Shown: positions 53,401 to 63,733, numbered from the stretch's first letter. The stretch is DNA of 64,000 nucleotides from Undaria pinnatifida (GCA_012845835.1 JABAKD010000001.1:18449090-18513089), one strand, 5' to 3'. Notes: generated by a model not told the origin, from the letters alone. Made by a program: numbers and translations.

Positions 53401-55552
53401 AATGCGATAGCGATTATGATATCGAAATGGTATCGATTTGATATTTTGTTTGTCGGTGGCATATCGATATTTATATAAATCGAACTTGATATTCGTTCAA
53501 TATCCATCATTGCATACAACACAAACGCGAAAGAGATAGGCGCTTTGACTGTACCAGACGCCCGCTGTGCAGTAGGTAGGCGATGTCGCTTTGACTGTAC
53601 CAGACGCCCGCTGTGCAGTAGGTAGGCGATGTCGTCCGTTCTAATGTCCATCACGCGCACTCGAATCCTCCCAAGTGGATGCTCGTGCTATTAATATTGG
53701 GGGCTTAATCTCGCCTAAAAAGTGAAGAGCGAAAAGCGCGAAAGCGTGAGTTAGCAAAATGCGATGAAAATCGACTAGCATACAAAGCTGAAAGTTGGGA
53801 ATGCTGAACCAAACCCTTTGCGCGATAGACATGAAGGCATGTACCGGGGGGGAGAGGGGAAGGCACCTGCTGTGCTCACGACTTGACCATGACCTTGTCC
53901 AGAAGGTCGCTGAGGGTAAAGCCTCTTATTAATGATACGGGTTGAGCTGGAGAGTAAAAGTGACGATAAATAAATAAACTAATAAACTGACACCTCGTTT
54001 ATAGTGATAGAGCTGGTAACCCGGTTTCAGATCGCCCGTTTTATCTCTATGTCGGGGCTATCGTCAGAGTAAAGGGCTGGTGCAAACTCAAGAACGACGC
54101 GCCCACAGACTTAGCGCACCCCCCCCCCCCCCATCTCCCACGGGCACCCGATACAAACTCCCGGCCGCCGCCGCAGGTAACGCTTTCCCCAGCGGCAGAG
54201 TCTTTGCTGGTAGGTCTTGATCCAAACTAGTTGTGCTTACTTCGCGTGTTGGGTTCCCAGCCTAGGCGATCGAAAGGCGTTATCCCCTATGGGACAATAT
54301 GTTCACGTGAAATTTGAGTTGAATACAGTACAGAAAATCTAGGTGAAATTCTAAAGGGTCAGCGTTCGCTCAAGAACGATGCACCCACAACCGTAGCCCC
54401 GCCCCTATCTATGGTCTTACGTCTATGACCATGCATGGCAACGAGTACCCCCCCCCCCCCCCCCCCGCCGCCCCCCTCCATCTTCCGCGGAAACTCTTTG
54501 CAAACTCCCGGCTGCCGGCGTTGCAGACAACTCAGCGGCGGAATTAGCAGCGCAAATATCTGTACTGCTTAGCCTGCAAATTGCGACTTATAGTCCACCA
54601 TCCCACAGCCCTAGCTAAGTCAAGAACGTTGCACCCTCAAACTCAACACTCCCCTCCCCCCCTCCCCTCATATCTCGCGGGTATCCTTTTCGAACTCCCG
54701 GCTGCTCGAGCAGAAAACTCTGCGGCAGCCGCAGCAGCAGCGGCAGCCGCAGCAGCCGCAGCAGCAGCAGGCTCTAGCAGTGACGATGCATCGCCCAGCG
54801 ATGATAGCGGCGCAAAACAACGAAAATCTAGCCCAACCGTGGGGCGTAGGGGTGGGGCGAGCGGCGGTAGCGGTAGCGTGGGGGGGGGCGGAAAAGGCGG
54901 TACCGGGGGGGGGAGTAAGGGAGGTAGAAAAAATGGACGGCGGGGCGAGGGGAGTTCCGCGAATGGGGGGCGGCAACGTGGGGGAGGGGGAGGGGGGGGG
55001 GGAACGAGCGGGCAGTATTGCGACGAGGAGGAAGAGGGGGGGAAAGAAGGTGGCGATGCGGGTAGGCGAGGGAGGCAGAGAGAAGCAGCTGGGAATGGGA
55101 GGAGGCAGCGTAGGAGGACCGCGGGGGGTGGCTGGCGCGGAAAGTTTGCTGACGATGAGGAGGAGGAAGAGGAGGAGGAGGAGGAAGAGGACGAGGACGA
55201 GAGGGGCTCGAGGCAGGGGCAAAGGCAGAGGAACAGGCAGAGGCAGGGGCAGAGGAACAGGCAGCGGCAGGGGGGGCGGCAAGCCACGTACGAGGAGGAT
55301 CCCCCTGAAGATATTTGGGTTCAGTGCGACACGTGCAAGAAGTGGCGCAGGCTGCCCGACTTTGTGGACCCTGAGAATTTGCCGGCGAAGTGGCACTGCG
55401 ACATGAACACGTACGACGAGGAGAGGGCGTCCTGCAGGTGCGTCAGGACTAGGGTTATGAGTCGGCAAGAGTTCACGACTGGTATCTATAACACCAGGGC
55501 GGTGAAAGCCGACTGGTCTCACTTTAATCGGGAAATTTGTTGGCCGGTTTGA
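50474..55552 (+). CDS. CW-A: CW-type zinc-finger nuclear protein, two exons
   Basis: Exon 1 50474-50723 (ATG 50474, donor AAAG|GTGATG) joins exon 2 54714-55552 (acceptor GCTCGAGCAG) in phase (1+2), giving 363 codons including TGA. Exon 1 is basic and Ala/Ser-rich (MAPSKKKAAKG; SSRPKRNAEKRFYDDIEDN; GPKKKK). Exon 2 starts with a poly-Ala tract, then Gly/Arg-rich and Glu/Asp-rich stretches, and ends with a CW domain: WVQCDTCKKWRRLPDF...AKWHCDMN...ASC, with all four zinc cysteines and three tryptophans. CW domains are known readers of methylated H3K4, so a chromatin role is inferred. Low-complexity middle; no catalytic domain. Single-exon reading from 54581 is possible but would start in a poorer context. 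The 3.99-kb intron holds repeats. Confidence 0.75.
50753..52365. other. CW-A intron DNA; nothing recognised
   Basis: Short open frames on both strands without domains. A poly-T lies near 51700. Repeats begin at 52366. Confidence 0.45.
52366..52696 (+). mobile_element. MITE M5 copy
   Basis: GTTGTTAGTCGGCAACATTT at the left and CCCGACTCACAGCTCTA at the right. The five bases GTGAT occur just outside both ends (near 52354 and at 52697), perhaps part of a target duplication. The interior matches 38230-38612. Confidence 0.7.
52708..52989 (+). repeat. Repeat M8 fragment and AT-rich spacer
   Basis: CACACAGCTTGCAAATATGA followed by GTTTCGACAAAATATTCG opens like M8. The remainder is AT-rich with no coding signal. 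Confidence 0.5.
52990..53309 (+). mobile_element. MITE M5 copy, left end lost
   Basis: GCCGACTAAAAATCAATCGG, GTAAGTCGGCTGGCGAAGCC and TTTGTCCGACTAGTAACTAG, ending CTGACTCGCACCTCTA. Confidence 0.7.
53541..53632. repeat. Perfect 46-bp tandem duplication
   Basis: Two identical 46-bp copies beginning CGCTTTGACTGTACCAGACG (53541-53586 and 53587-53632). Identity suggests a recent event. Confidence 0.95.
53720..53975 (+). mobile_element. SINE-B, 5'-truncated copy
   Basis: GCGCGAAAGCGTGAGTTAGC, GCGATGAAAATCGACTAGC and GAACCAAACCCTTTGCGCG, ending in an AAATAAATAAACTAATAAAC tail. The tRNA-like head is absent. Confidence 0.75.
54065..54716 (+). repeat. Three degenerate copies of the CW-A exon-2 acceptor region
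   Basis: The phrase CTCAAGAACGATGCACCCAC or variants starts each copy (54080, 54370, 54620). Each continues to poly-C, then CGAACTCCCGGCTGCTCGAG or variants, then CAG. The third leads into the real exon (AAAACTCTGCGGC). The second has CAG followed by ACAACTCAGCGGC and the first CAG followed by GTAACGC. Confidence 0.7.
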
Positions 55553-57256
55553 GCTGCACCTCTGACATCGATTTTGTTTTTTTCATTTTTCGTCAAGAAC
55601 CGAGTCTCAATTTCTTAACAACGCACCGTTTCTTCGAGTGTAGACCTTAAATTTACACCATCTCATCGCTGAACGGAAAGGCTGCGACGTTTTCGGGCGC
55701 CACATGTCGATGTCCGCAGCGATTCGCTGAGATAGATATATCCCGCACTCACTCAACAGGCCTCTCTGCAAATAAGGAAACCCACTATGTCGCATGGTCG
55801 GCACTTCCGGAAAACGACTGACTGTTCTCTTCGTCCGACCAGTAGCTAGTTGCGGTGCCGGTCGGTAGCGGCTGTAGCAGCAGCCTGCGCTTGCGCTACC
55901 ACAGAAGCCAGAGGGCGCGCCAGCTGGCGCTGGGTTGCGAATACAAAGGAGTTGAATTGGCACACGACACGTACGCGGAAGCGTGGCGAGCTATACTCTT
56001 TTTGGGCCCGCGTGTAGCGACCAAAGCTATGACTATCCGCCGTCTCCGTCAGTGCGCAGCAGCAGTACGACTGGGATCATGGCGTGCGTCTTGTTGTATG
56101 TGTTATTGCAGCTCGGACACGAAATGTTCCAACCATATCCAAGCAGCTCGCTTTGCTTCGGATGGTCGATGCTGTCAAACGTCACTTTTAGAGCTCTTTT
56201 TTTCCCTGTACTATAATCAAGTCCCAACGGGGTTATGCTTTATTTTTGTTATCCCATCTGCTACAAGGATTGAAAAAAGTTTCTGCCTTGGGATCATGTA
56301 CGTATCGTTGCTACTGCTGTTACGGTTGATTATTATTTGTTGTTACTGTCCATCCACCCTGGCAACATCCATGGGAGCCATATATCTTCAAACAGCAGCA
56401 ATACCTCTGTACAAACGCGCGGCCGATGCATCACGCAGCTTGCAAAGATGAGCATCGACCCTCAGATGGTTTGGAGTCACAACTGGCGTGATTAAAATAT
56501 TTGTATAAAGTATTCCTGGCACATACAGTAGATGAATGGCACACTCACAGCTCTAGCGAGCATGCCACTCGATTTTTTTTTAAACCAGCCTCAGATTGCC
56601 TCGTACACTCCTTGCAAAATCTCCATTTTCAGTGTTTTTGCTGTAGTTATTCTCGAAATTACCTCATCGCCACAAGGACAGGGACAAGCTTGTATAACTC
56701 TAGAGGGGAAGGATACCTTAGGAGAAATAACACCGGTGCTTGCACTAACTTATACCGCTGTGCCAATACGTACTGTTGCGCGTCTACTGTAAATATGTAC
56801 GTAAATGCTTCATGTTTTTCTGGGGGGAGGTGGTTCGTTTTTTTTCACTGTGCGCGTTTCTCCTGGTATGCCCACCGACCAGAGCAAGGCAGGGGTCGAC
56901 GAGTAAATACTGTGCGGGTCGGCAAAGTTAAGGGGGTGCGACAACGCCACCTCACATTTAGAAAAATGAAAAAGGTAGCTTGAGCTGTGAAATCGATTTT
57001 TTTTTAATCGAAACCCATCTTTGCAAGCGGCGTGTGATGTGTTGATGGTTTGATCGCGCGTGGTACGGGGTGTGTAGAAAACCCATGTGAAGGAGTACCT
57101 CGTAATCTCTGTAAAACCTCCTTTTTCAGTTTATCAGTGCCAATACACACACCTCTATATACCTGTTTTCTGTTTCCGTTTTCGTTGTCGTTTTTTCTGT
57201 GTTTTGTTGCACGCGGTGTTCTCTCCGCTCCTCCCCCCCCCCGCCGCCCCGCCCAG
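55553..57256. other. Between CW-A and CW-B; repeats, no clear first exon
   Basis: M5 right-end fragment (55760-55860) and M8 copies (56425-56490 plus; 57005-57045 minus). On the minus strand at 56.1-56.2 kb there is SIDHPKQSELLGYGWNISCP then SCNNTYNKTH. A decayed copy of CW-B exon 57257 begins at 56884 (AGCAAGGCAGGGGTCGACGA). A 198-residue + frame (55855-56451) is unassigned. Confidence 0.45.
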
Positions 57257-60200
57257 AGCAAAGCAGGAACCGACGAATACCACGCGGGTCGATGAGGTTA
57301 GAGGTGTTCGGCAGCGCCATCAGCAGCGCCACCAGCAGCAGCAACGCGCGGGGGGGGGGGCAGAGGACGACGATAACGATCGCGACAATGTTGTCGACGA
57401 AGTCGAGGACGAAGAGGAATCTGATGACGAGAGCAGAGCCAAAGACGCGAACCTCCGCCGCTTCTTAAGGGGCTGGGCGCGACGCCTCAGGTACAATAAT
57501 ATATGCGTGTCATCCTTTGCATGAAGCATGAATACCAGTATGTGATTCTTGTTCCGGGTTCGACAAAGTCGTAAGTTGAAAACATGGAAATATTTCTTGA
57601 AAACATGGAAATATTTCTTATTGTTGAAAGTTTTTGGGGGAACGAACATTTTTTTTATACGATGTACGTGGTATAGATTTAACTATCATAAACTCGTTGG
57701 GGCTGGTCGGTGTTTACTTGCTGCCCAAATAGTTGCCCGGTGTTTTTTTTTTTGTTATTGATTGCACCTTTCAATAGTTTTTTTCGCGTTCCTCGCTCTC
57801 ACTCGGTAGCTACGAGCACCAGGTAGGAACGGACGCTTTTCTTTGTTCGGCGTTATGGAAGACCCGCTGGATATTGTCTGGATTGACCCCTCCAGCTAGG
57901 CCTGGGGAATTCTCCCACCACATGCTCGTGCCCAACGTGCTATGCGACAACGCACCTGTTAGCCGCCGCGGTGTGACCGAGGATGCGTCGGCCCAAGTCT
58001 TCCAAGACGCGCTCGCCGATAGTGCTCTCCCTTTTCAACTTGCGGCACCCTCGAGGCCCCCGGGATTTCGCCACCCACGGGTTTCCAAGGCAACACCAAC
58101 CCCAACCCCGAAGGGGAACCATGTGTTGTTCTTAGTACGCAAGCCTTCGCTCGCTGCTTCTTGAGAGGCGCGACGCCTCAGATGCCCTTCCTACCCGTGT
58201 CTCGGCGCGTTGTTCATATAAAAAATATCATGTGAACCGATTATTATTCTACCCAGTGCCTGTGCCGATTCATTATCCTAGACAATTCGATGCGAGTCGA
58301 CGAGGGAAGCAATAGCTGGAATATTCCCGCGATAAAAATGAAGGAACGTGCCGTAGTGGGGAGGGGAGAGGGGAGAGAAGAGCCTTCTTTAACAGTGACC
58401 CTGGATCTGAGTTAGGTCTACTGTCTAGGGAGCGAGAAGAGGAAAGGGAAAACACGAAGATACTAGATGGGATAGGTGGGATGAGCAAAAAGAAAAATAA
58501 TAGAAGAGAGACAAGCTCTGTGGTCGCAAACCAACGACCCGTAAAATATCGTTTTGTCATTTTTTTTGTCGTTTATGGGGCGGACGGTATTAATATATAT
58601 ATATGTATATATATTGAAGTAACAGGGGAGCACGAAAAAAAAAGTCAACGCCACAACCCTCTTTTCGAAAGCCCGGACAGGGGGTGTGCTAGAACCAAGG
58701 AGAAAAAAAAGGTTGGAAAAAAAAATGTCGTTTTGTCGATTCGTACAGAAATCCCAGCCCTCCGATTTGTTTTCAATTCGGTCTTTCTGGAAGCGTTGCG
58801 TCTGGGATTCGAATCCGCCTGCACGGCCCCCCGGTGGTAATAGACATTTTTCCGATTTGGTATTTCCATGCTTTGCTTCTTCCTTTTGCTTTGTGGGTAA
58901 ATCTCCCTTTTGTTTGGATTTTAAAACCTTGGATTTCTTTGTATTCTTGCAAAGCTTTGGAACCCCTGGTAAATACCAGGTGGATGCCAGGCGTATAAAC
59001 ATGAAGGCATTTAAAACAGGAATGCTGGAGTCTTACAGAGGGAGATGTAATATGTTCAATTTGGGTTCGAATCCAGATAGGTGGAAGAGAAACAATGTAT
59101 ACCTGATGTTTTTTTTCTTCTTTGGGGGGGGGAGACAAAATGGCTGATAGTCCACACTACGTAACTCATTTTACCTTCCTTCACTTCTCATTACACCTTT
59201 CTCGGGTGGCCGGGACTATGGTTGAGGCTTAAGGTCCACGAAATTTCAACCATTGTTACCTGTTTTCAAATGTCCGGTACCCGGTTGACGGTGTCGGATT
59301 GACAATTTCCGATCAACGGTTTCCGATTCGTGGTTTCATATTTGCGATTCCCGGTTTTGGTTTTCCGATATGAGGTTTCCGATTTTCAACTACGTTCTTC
59401 GCTTCCGATTAACGGTTTTCCGTCATAGTTTTCCCATAATTGGTCTCCGACCCCAAATTCCGATGTCAGGCGTTCGATTTCCGATTCCTGTCCTCACCTG
59501 CAATGTCCCGCCCGATCGGTGTTTGTTTTTCCCGGTTCGGTTGGATCACGGTTCGAATCGGTTCGAATCGGTTCGGTTCGGTGACGTGCTGTTATGGTTT
59601 GCTATGTTGTGTTGTTATGTTATGCAACCCGGTATGTTGTGTTATAGAATACCATATACTATTTACTATATACTATATACTAATTTAAGTTAAGGTCGAT
59701 TCGAATTTGCTTGATTTGTTTTTGTTCGTTTAAGGTGCTCGGAGAAGGCAAAGGCGCGTTTCGCCCCGTCCATGTCAACCCGCGGAAAACGGAAAGTGAG
59801 CGGGCAGATTCAGTGGGTCCGCTGCCAGAACTGCGGCAAGTGGCGGGCTCTCCTGAGGTGCATGGATGCCTCCATCTTCATGGGACACGGCCAGGTTTGC
59901 TTGTCGGACATTAGACTGTGACATTTACAAGTAACAAGTTTTTTCCTGTGTTGCTGCGTTGAAGCTAATTGGTTGTTGGCTCAGGTTGCACCGTATTTCT
60001 TTCAGGTTACGCCGCATTTCGCTCAAGTTGCACCGCTTCTAGATCAGGTTGTCCGCATTGTCTCAGGTTGCACCGCATTTCGCTCATGTTTCACCGCATA
60101 TGGATTGAGTTGCGCCGCATTTCGCTCAGGTTTCACCGCATTTAGATCAGGTTGCACCGCAATTGGCTAAGGTTGCGCCGAATTTTCGCAAAGTTTGCAC

Positions 60201-61314
60201 TGCATTTGGCTCAGATTGAACCTCAAGTATTGGGTTAAGGTATCTACCAGACATTTTCGAGAACACTTTTCTTGGTCGTTTGCGGTTTGGTAGGGCAGCC
60301 TGGCTGTTGCGTTTTTGTAGAATACATTAGCCGCGAAGTCGGTCGATTGAGTGGTCGATACTAAGTTTTTGTGTTGTACGTCGGTGGGGGTAGTGAGGGG
60401 GTGGGGGTGGTGGGGTTGGGGTTGGGGTTGGGGGTGATGGGGTGGGTGTGAGGGCGGTGGTGGGGGTGTTGGTGGTGGTGATGGTGTTTTAGTGGTGGCA
60501 TTGTTGGTGGTGGTGATGGTTGTGGGGGGGATCGTTTTTGCATTTGTACGACCCCTTCAGCCCGCCCCCCATCCTCCCCTGCTCCTTTCCTTCTCGTGAT
60601 ATCCTGTCCCGGCGTGGTTGGTGCTGTGATGCCTCTTTTTTGCGACCGACGCGTCCCACCCCTCTGTCGTCCGCGCGTGGTCCCGGTGTACTTGACCCGA
60701 CTTCCTACCCCTTCATCCCCCTTTCGCCTCGCCTCCCCCTTCCCTCCCCCCCTCGTTTATCCCGGCACTGTAGAAATGCGAGGGTCTATGGTCTTGCAGA
60801 CTACGAGCATGCATCGCAATGACTAATGATTACACCCCTCCTTTCCATGACCCCCCCCCCCCCCCCCCCCCCCGTTCCCCCCCGCTCCCCTCATCCCTCG
60901 CCTCTCCCATTTGCGGCAACTTTCTGGTGATGCGGCGAACCGACACGCCAGCAATTCTACTGCCTCATGAACACGTGGCACGAGTCGTTGGCAAGTTGCT
61001 CCGCCCCCCAGGAGAACCAGTACAGCATCGCGACTCTTTTTCCCCCTCAGCCACAAAAAACCTCACCGGCGGCCACCACCGCTGCCTCCGCTGCGGCGAC
61101 AATGACAACTGAGGAGGAAAACGAAGTGGGGGAGGGAGATAACGATAGTGTTGGAGCCCCCCCTGACTACGAGGACGAGGAAGAAGACCACGGTGATATG
61201 TACCGTTTCGGGTGTGGCAACGCACTCGCCAGCGCTGAACGCGGGGAGGGAGCGACGGGACCCGGCTACGGGCAGGAGTTGGGCCAGCGGTACCAGCGAT
61301 GGAGGTACTATTGA
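57257..61314 (+). CDS. CW-B: second CW-type zinc-finger protein, 5'-incomplete
   Basis: Exons 57257-57490, 59735-59894 and 60952-61314 (TGA 61312-61314) join with matching phases (2+1, 0+0) and GT-AG borders, giving about 251 residues. Exon 1 is Gln-rich then acidic (AEDDDNDRDNVVDEVEDEEE) and ends ANLRRFLRGWARRLR. Exon 2 has KARFAPSMSTRGKRKVSG and the first half of a CW finger (WVRCQNCGKWRALLRC). Exon 3 opens with the second half, QFYCLMNTWHESLASC, very like WHCDMNTYDEERASC of CW-A, then an acidic tail ending in GQRYQRWRYY. All four zinc cysteines are present; the third family Trp is Phe. A 5' exon ending in two codon bases is missing. Probably a chromatin reader related to CW-A, by inference. 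Confidence 0.72.
58280..58500 (+). mobile_element. SINE-A, 5'-truncated, in CW-B intron
   Basis: GAGTCGACGAGGGAAGCAAT, GTGCCGTAGTGGGGAGG, GACCCTGGATCTGAG and a tail AAAAAGAAAAATAATAG match the SINE-A body. The head is absent. Confidence 0.7.
59262..59420 (+). repeat. Minisatellite of TTTCCGATT words in CW-B intron
   Basis: Imperfect 15-18-bp units such as CGGTTTCCGATTCGTGG and GAGGTTTCCGATTTTC. Confidence 0.65.
59979..60228 (+). repeat. 21-bp minisatellite in CW-B intron
   Basis: About 11 imperfect units of CAGGTTGCACCGCATTTCGCT. A GGTGGT/GGGGTT-rich tract follows at 60380-60530 and C-rich runs at 60850-60885, before the exon at 60952. Confidence 0.8.
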
Positions 61315-61815
61315 GTACGCGACGCGGGCGCTACTGAGTCGTGGCGCGGTTGCTACTGGGTCACGACGCAGGCACTCCTGAGTATCGATGCGGGTACTGC
61401 GGAAGGGGTACTACCCAATGCGGGTACTGCTGAGTGGCGACACGGGTGCTATTGAGTCGCGTATTACTAGGCCGTGACGCGGGTACAACTGAGTCACTGC
61501 GCGGGTACTACTTGGTTGCGACGCGGGTACTACTGAGTGGCACCGCGGTTACTACTGAGTCGTGACGCGGGTACTACTGAGCCACGACGCGGATACTACT
61601 GACTCGTGACGCGGGTACTACTGACTCAAGACGCGGGTGCTACTCGGGGCGCGATGCGGGTCTTGCTGGGGTTGTCGCGACGCTTGTACTACGGAGTGGG
61701 TACTACGGAACCACGACGTGGGTACTGCTGAGTCGCGACGCCGGTGATGCCGGCCCGAGGCACGGGTGTTGCTGGGTCGCAACGTGGGTAGTGCTGAGCC
61801 GTGACGTGGGTGTTG
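61312..61815 (+). repeat. 22-bp minisatellite beginning at the CW-B stop codon
   Basis: Roughly 20 imperfect units of GTACTACTGAGTCGTGACGC plus GG. The CW-B stop TGA (61312) lies inside what looks like the first unit (GGTACTATTGAGTACGCGAC). Probably 3' UTR. Confidence 0.8.
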
Positions 61816-63282
61816 CTGAGCTTGTGAACAACATTTTGTATTTGTGGATGGCGTTTCGTCCTTGTGGACGACTTTTTTCTTGCACGAAATTGACACGGAC
61901 AAAACGGTTGAAAAAGGCAAATGGGGAAAATGGTTGATACAGGCAGGCAGAGTGGTTGGCATCAGGCAAAATGGTTGGCACTAAACAATATTTTTCACAA
62001 GAAAATGGTTGGATGTCGAAAAGTTACTAATGCTGACAAAATGCTGGTACAGACAGGCGGGAGTTATAGTGTGGCTCTTGCTCTACTTTCGCCTCTCTGT
62101 TGTTCGGTATTAAACCAAGAAATTGCTTTTAGGCTGTTCGCCTGTCACGTGGGTAAACTTTTATACCTTGAAGGGGTTTAGACGAGGGTTGGGAGGGTGA
62201 CAATGTTGTCTCGAGCGGCAGCTTGGTCATGTAGCATTCATTATCCACACCACGCGGTCACTCACTGAATGGTCAATTAATAGTGGATAATGCTATTATA
62301 TCCAACATTCAGCGGCCACGCCCTCTAAGCAAGTATGCAGGTTGACGGTCTAGCGGTTGACGCCTAATTTTGACCCGTCAAGACCTCTTTAGGCTTACCA
62401 GGTACCACATTATTTTTGGTGTGTGGAGTTTGTTTCTTGAAGGCAGTCCGTCAAGGCCCATTGACGACTGTCTGTCAAGGAGCAAGAGTGCCGTCAACCG
62501 AGATAGTTACCGCTAAGAGCCTCTCAAGAGCATTCGACAACTGATGATTGACGTCATAAACAGATGATAGATTTCTTTTCGGAGACAAAACAAGCTCCGA
62601 AAAGTGTGTTGTGCTTTTGTAATATACGTTATTCCCCGCCGAAGGAAAATGAGAAAAACGTTCTGTAGTTGGGTGTGATGCTACTTGGTGCCGCAAGGGG
62701 TGGAATAGTGCTGCGCTATGGGCCATGTCGAGCCTTTCGTTTGCTGCCATAGCCTATTAGATGCGGTGCGTTGTATTAGTAGCACAAGAGTGTGCTTGCT
62801 TGCTCTTTGAGGACGAGCGGAAATCGCCTGCTGCTGCTACTGCTGATGGTGGTGGTGTTGTTAGATTGCTTTCTCATGTTCGCATGTGATGCGGAGGCGT
62901 TGGGGTGGGTGGGTGGGTGGGTGGGTGGGTAGATGCCGGGTGAGGTTCAAACTTGTTGTTGGTGTTGTTTTCGTTGTTGTGGGAGCGTCTTGCTGGCGTT
63001 GAAACCACCTGCGGTACCCGTACAAGTATTTTTCGCATTTTGATTTACATATATCTGTGTACAGCAATGGTGGTGGTGGTGCTACGACTGTTTGCTGCCG
63101 TTGCTGCTACTGCTGGTGCTGCTGTTGCTCCTGGTGTTTGCTATCGTTCCTGTTGCTACTGCTGCTGCTGTTGCCGCTGCTATTGCTGCTGCTTCTATGG
63201 TCGCGGTTACGCATAGCTTAGGTGGAGCGATGTCCCTTATCGTGCTGCACCAGAAGACGAACGACGATTTTCCTTGAAATGG
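61816..63282. other. No supported gene
   Basis: AAAATGGTTG words repeat at 61925-62015. CCGTCAA/TTGACGG words cluster at 62340-62500. A (GGGT)n run is at 62897-62930 and TGCTGC trinucleotides at 63090-63190. No protein-like frame is recognised. Confidence 0.45.
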
Positions 63283-63494
63283 CAAGGTTCTTCGCTGGTC
63301 ATGAGTCTCCCCGCGGGTCGGGCCAAGAGGTCGTCAAACTCTTACCCGCCGGGTTGGGTCGGGTCGGATCAGGAGGTGCCCGAAATCTCACGGTCGGGTT
63401 GGGTCAGATGTCGAAAGCTCAGCACTTTTGCGGGTTGGATCGGGTCAGGTCGGGTCCCACCAGTGATAAGGTGACCCGACCCGTGAAGAGCCCG
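63283..63494 (+). mobile_element. hAT-like GGGTC element, aged
   Basis: The left end CAAGGTTCTTCGCTGGTC matches the family end at 13 of 18 positions; the right end is GACCCGTGAAGAGCCCG. Flanks TGAAATGG (63275-63282) and CCGAATGG (63492-63499) share only AATGG. The interior has GGGTC and CGAAATCTCAC units. Confidence 0.55.
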
Positions 63495-63733
63495 AATGGG
63501 GGGCTGCTCGATGGCTCGATAGCCCGGTATGGTATGTCTGAGTGACAAAAAAAACGCAAACATACATTGCGTTTCCGAGCCCTTTTTCTGTTTGCCGCTT
63601 TCACCAGGTAGTTTGTCGCAGGGTGCGCGACTTTTGGCGAGGCTCAAATTAATTGTTGCTCATGGCAGGGTGTGTCCAGCGCTGCTCAGTGCCAGGTATA
63701 AAAAAAGGTTTTCTTACGTTTGTCGCGTGCTAC

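Noticed and set aside
54643-55522. Long minus-strand frames over CW-A exon 2
   Set aside because: Pro/Leu-rich shadows of the Gly/Glu-rich + strand exon; the CW domain fixes the strand.
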